DNA of 64,000 nucleotides, from positions 2,852,001-2,916,000 of the forward strand of contig NZ_JAKUKA010000001.1 in the NCBI RefSeq assembly GCF_023156195.1, read 5' to 3'. Below the pieces are notes generated by a model. It was given only the letters and a program-made list of their open reading frames with translations. It was not told the origin of the DNA and did not search any database. The translations under genes were made by a program, and so were the position numbers. This document shows positions 61,674 to 64,000 of this stretch, piece by piece. The stretch is from Chitinophaga sedimenti (GTDB lineage Bacteria; Bacteroidota; Bacteroidia; Chitinophagales; Chitinophagaceae). How positions within the stretch are numbered: the stretch's first letter is position 1; each line of letters begins with the position of its first letter.

Positions 61674-62122
61674 TTTTCTTCCAGCCCTTTCTTCAGTTCG
61701 CTAAGTAAAATCTCTATGGATGGCTCATGGTTAATTAAATATTGTCTTTGCAGCCTTACTGTTGGTTGGTCAATAGCCGTATCGAAAACGTCCGTTACAG
61801 GTTTATAACTGCTGAAACGCTTTAGATACTTATCGGTCATCTTTATTTTTCGATAATAATTCTTAACATATCTCCATCCTTTCGGATCATTGTTATGGTA
61901 AAGTTGGAAATGCAGTTTGTCTACAAGCGAAAGAGGATTTTCCAATTCTTTGCCCGATAGCATTCCAGCAAAATGGATATAGTAGCGGAAATAATCGATA
62001 AAAAGATTAAATTTTTCCTCAAAAACGGGTCGATTAGCGACGGTGATTCTATTTGCCTGCCATGATATAGGTTTTAGGGTTATAGCAATCTAACCATTTT
62101 TTGACTGAAAGATCTAAATCAT
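61670..62122 (-). CDS. Unrecognised protein, second gene of the islet operon (frame uncertain)
   Basis: The sure part is 61670-61963 (97 residues, ending IEILLSELKKGLEEK). The frame stays open upstream without an ATG. A start at 62122, 5 bases after the previous stop, works if AAA 62116-62118 lacks one base and TTT 62052-62054 has one extra. This gives about 150 residues starting MILDLSVKKWLDCYNP. It is basic and helical (DPKGWRYVKNYYRKIKMTDK). Its stop overlaps the start of the HEPN-type gene. No family is known. Confidence 0.55.
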
Positions 62123-62127
62123 ACCGG

Positions 62128-62898
62128 TTATTTCTTGCGCCAACTTTTAAACCGGCTTATTAATTCATTGAAATTTATTCCAATGCCTCCAATATTTGGC
62201 TTTAACTCCAAAAGGTCTGAATCAAGGAAGTCTTCCGCCAACACTTTTCTTTTCTTTGGCTGAAAAGTTACCTCTACGGCTAAAGTTTCGGCAATTACTT
62301 TAATTAATTCAGGACTATAGTTTTCGATAATGTATTGCTTGTATTGCTCTTCCTTAGTTTGCAAAAATCCTCTCACGGCATACCATGATTCAAAATATTC
62401 CCTATTAACTTGAATTGAATTATTTCCAGTAAAGTATTCAAAAGATCCTATTCCAAATGGGAAGTCCAGGGTAGTGTAGGTTAGATCCATTGATTTGAGT
62501 TGACTAACTAGAAAATCAAATGAATCATCCTTAACCTGAAACCTTCGGCCATCAATAACAATTAAAAGGAGAAGGTCTCGAAGGTGGATCCTGAAGGCTA
62601 TGTCATATTGTTTGATACTAGCCTTTACAAAATTGATAACTTTATAGGGAAGGCGTCGGAAATAATGGATATGGAAAGATATGTCAAATATAATTTCAAA
62701 GATGGCCATGCAAACAATAGATTCGAAGTGGCCTTTAGCAGCTGGAATTAAGCTATCTCGCGTATCTTCAAGGTTCTGGACCTTCGAAAAATCTTTTATC
62801 TTTTCCGCGAGAATTGCATTTCCCGGAACCCTCATATATAAATCAAATTGTTTGAGGGTTTCCTGGAGCGATTCCTCTGGCGTTTGTTCTTGACTCAT
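62128..62898 (-). CDS. Unrecognised protein, first gene of the islet operon
   Basis: An intact 256-residue protein starting MSQEQTPEESLQETLKQFDL. It is acidic at both ends and rich in Phe, Ile and Tyr in the middle (FESIVCMAIFEIIFDISFHI, FRIHLRDLLLLIVIDGRRF), which looks like a packed helical core rather than a membrane protein. No catalytic motif is seen. It heads the minus-strand operon with the two genes behind it spaced 5 bases and by ATGA overlap. It could be a sensor or a neutraliser of the HEPN-type protein. Confidence 0.7.
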   Translation of the reverse strand: MSQEQTPEESLQETLKQFDLYMRVPGNAILAEKIKDFSKVQNLEDTRDSLIPAAKGHFESIVCMAIFEIIFDISFHIHYFRRLPYKVINFVKASIKQYDIAFRIHLRDLLLLIVIDGRRFQVKDDSFDFLVSQLKSMDLTYTTLDFPFGIGSFEYFTGNNSIQVNREYFESWYAVRGFLQTKEEQYKQYIIENYSPELIKVIAETLAVEVTFQPKKRKVLAEDFLDSDLLELKPNIGGIGINFNELISRFKSWRKK

Positions 62899-63134
62899 AT
62901 TACATTCTGTTCATCAGTTATGTACAAAAAAATGACCTTTTGTAGGCTACTTCATTCGCATTTTCGGTTTTAGACGATTAGCGGTAGACATAAGGAATAT
63001 ACTATAAAAAGGAAGATTGTTGGTTCGTCTTCCGGAGAAAGTTAATTTTTCAGAAAAACAAAGTTTGAACCCAAAACCGAATGTTATACTTGAACTGATG
63101 GCAGGAAAGAAAAGGACTGGACGTGCTTAAAGAA

Positions 63135-63225
63135 AAAGGCCGGAGTAAAACTCCGACCTTTCTTTCAGGTGCCCAGTAGCGGAATGTTTTCGAACCATTT
63201 TGGTTTGATAATCAATGAATTAATG
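63135..63225. repeat. Hairpin plus tRNA-end-like repeat, copy B
   Basis: A hairpin of AAAGGCCGGAG with CTCCGACCTTT (63135-63161, one mismatch) is followed by the core from 63168: GGTGCCCAGTAGCGG, TTTTCGAACCA and the palindrome TTGAT-A-ATCAA (63205-63215). Same order and direction as copy A, although the hairpin sequence differs. It forms the right edge of the AT-rich islet. Confidence 0.75.
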
Positions 63226-63246
63226 CATCTAAGATAGCAATTGGCA

Positions 63247-63578
63247 ATGGTGTGGCAGTCATACCCCGTGGGCGAATTTCCTCTTTACTTATTCTTCCTT
63301 TCAGCCTATACGCTTGTCAAGTTACTAAGCTACACATTCAGATTTCGATCTACCGAGAAGCGACTGCAGATCGCCTTCCTTGTGTATTCTCTTATATTTG
63401 GACTGATGGGTTTTCCATTTTGGATCGCCGCGTTCGTTCATGATACATTCTGGCTTTTCCTGATACTTGCCGCCATTCTTGACTATTATTTCCGCCCTTC
63501 AGCAGAACACTGGTAGAAGTTCCTGCGTCAATTGCGTTAGTCAATCTGGCATTCTGGTTTAAGAAGAAATACTGGTAA
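63247..63578 (+). CDS. Small membrane protein between repeat copies B and C (frameshifted)
   Basis: The start ATG at 63247 (MVWQSYPVGEFPLYLFFLSA); TTG at 63241 is an alternative. Three to four hydrophobic segments (PLYLFFLSAYTLVKLL, IAFLVYSLIFGLMGFPFWIA, TFWLFLILAAILDYYF). The first frame stops at 63516, but one added C in CCC 63495-63497 extends it as FSRTLVEVPASIALVNLAFW to 63578, 110 residues. No family recognised. It starts within 25 bases of the copy B tail and is the only gene between copies B and C. Confidence 0.6.
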
Positions 63579-63649
63579 AGACAGCATGCGATTGCGAAGG
63601 AGTTAAGCGCGAAATGTAACTATATAGGGGCATTAATATTGACGACGTG

Positions 63650-63733
63650 AAACCCGCTCTATGAGGGGGCACGTCCTTGGTGTACGGTAGCGGGATGTAT
63701 TCGGAACAGTTTACCTTGATCATCAGTTTACCA
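63650..63733. repeat. Hairpin plus tRNA-end-like repeat, copy C
   Basis: The left hairpin arm AAACCCGCTC and loop are as in copy A; the right arm is damaged (GAGGGGGC). The core from 63679 reads GGTGTACGGTAGCGGG, then ATTCGGAAC and TTGATCATCA. It is the most degraded copy. A T9SS cargo tail begins directly after it. Confidence 0.65.
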
Positions 63734-63972
63734 CCGCCGGTATCCCAATCCCGTTAGTGCAAATATTTACATCGAAGATGAAAACCACGGCGACCTCACT
63801 ACTACGATTACCGTTTATAACAATGCAGGGGTAAAACTGCTGGTATGGACAACAGCGGCAGACATCAAAAGATCAATGTTGGCATGTCTGCCATGCCGGG
63901 AGGTTGTACTTTGTGGAAATGAAGCGGAAATTGGGTAGAAGTGAATACTTCAGATTCCTGAAAGTACGATAA
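63720..63972 (+). pseudogene. Tail of a T9SS cargo protein (sorting domain), truncated at repeat copy C
   Basis: The frame opens right after copy C and gives a T9SS type A sorting domain: YPNPVSANIYIEDENHG, ITVYNNAGVKLLV, QKINVG and at the end YFRFLKVR before the TAA at 63970-63972. Two further frame changes (near 63850 and 63900) must be bridged. There is no N-terminal part, signal peptide or start codon. It is most likely the 3' remnant of a larger exported protein cut by an event at the repeat. Confidence 0.7.
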
Positions 63973-64000
63973 AATAGACGTCGTTAATGCTTAACACTCA

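Noticed and set aside
1..64000. Programmed frameshifting as an explanation for the many split genes
   Set aside because: The breaks lie at unrelated places in unrelated genes, in both directions, with no common slippery site plus downstream structure. Error in mononucleotide runs is simpler.

Overview
The window reads as a chromosome segment of a Bacteroidota species close to Chitinophaga or its relatives. The reasons are three SusC/SusD pairs, two of them with an ECF sigma factor and a FecR anti-sigma factor and with an STN domain on SusC, a type IX secretion (T9SS) sorting domain, TlpA-like proteins with DUF4369-like N-termini, DUF4625 lipoproteins, a GH127 enzyme, and promoter-like TAnnTTTG boxes. 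No rRNA, tRNA, CRISPR array, integrase or transposase was found.

Layout. 0-4.6 kb: an outer-membrane metal (probably zinc) acquisition operon with a TonB receptor, two DUF4625 lipoproteins and an AztD-like His/Asp-rich propeller. 4.6-8.3 kb: housekeeping genes (acyl-CoA thioesterase, DEAD-box helicase with a structured leader, exported sugar isomerase-like protein, Rof, free methionine-R-sulfoxide reductase). 8.4-14.8 kb: SusC/SusD pair 1 beside a ROK repressor with a palindromic operator. 15-19.8 kb: MacB/FtsX-type permease, collagen-like lipoprotein, purT. 19.8-25.7 kb: a GH127 beta-L-arabinofuranosidase divergent from a T9SS-exported protein with three hydrolase-like modules. 25.8-35.2 kb: sigma, FecR, SusC/SusD pair 2 and two exported phosphoesterases in one direction, which points to scavenging of a phosphate ester. 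35.2-47 kb: a mixed set of exported enzymes and regulators (DUF4932 peptidase, two AraC regulators, DUF3089 hydrolase, sulfatase, Asp-box propeller, exported Nif3-like protein). 47-56 kb, minus strand: sigma, FecR, SusC/SusD pair 3 and a tandem double-TlpA protein. 56-57.5 kb: an SDR and a HxlR regulator around a palindromic operator. 57.6-64 kb: an AT-rich accessory stretch with three copies of a hairpin plus tRNA-end-like repeat. Between the copies lie unrecognised genes, including a three-gene minus-strand operon whose last protein carries an R-x4-H HEPN-type RNase motif. After the third copy only the tail of a T9SS cargo protein remains.

One property affects the whole annotation. More than thirty genes or gene parts are split by single-base indels, about one per 2 kb, mostly one base missing in a mononucleotide run. 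Conserved domains continue exactly in the next frame each time. I therefore treat them as sequence errors, give full-length coordinates and mark each break. The strongest candidate for an undescribed system is the 58.1-63.2 kb repeat-bounded islet.
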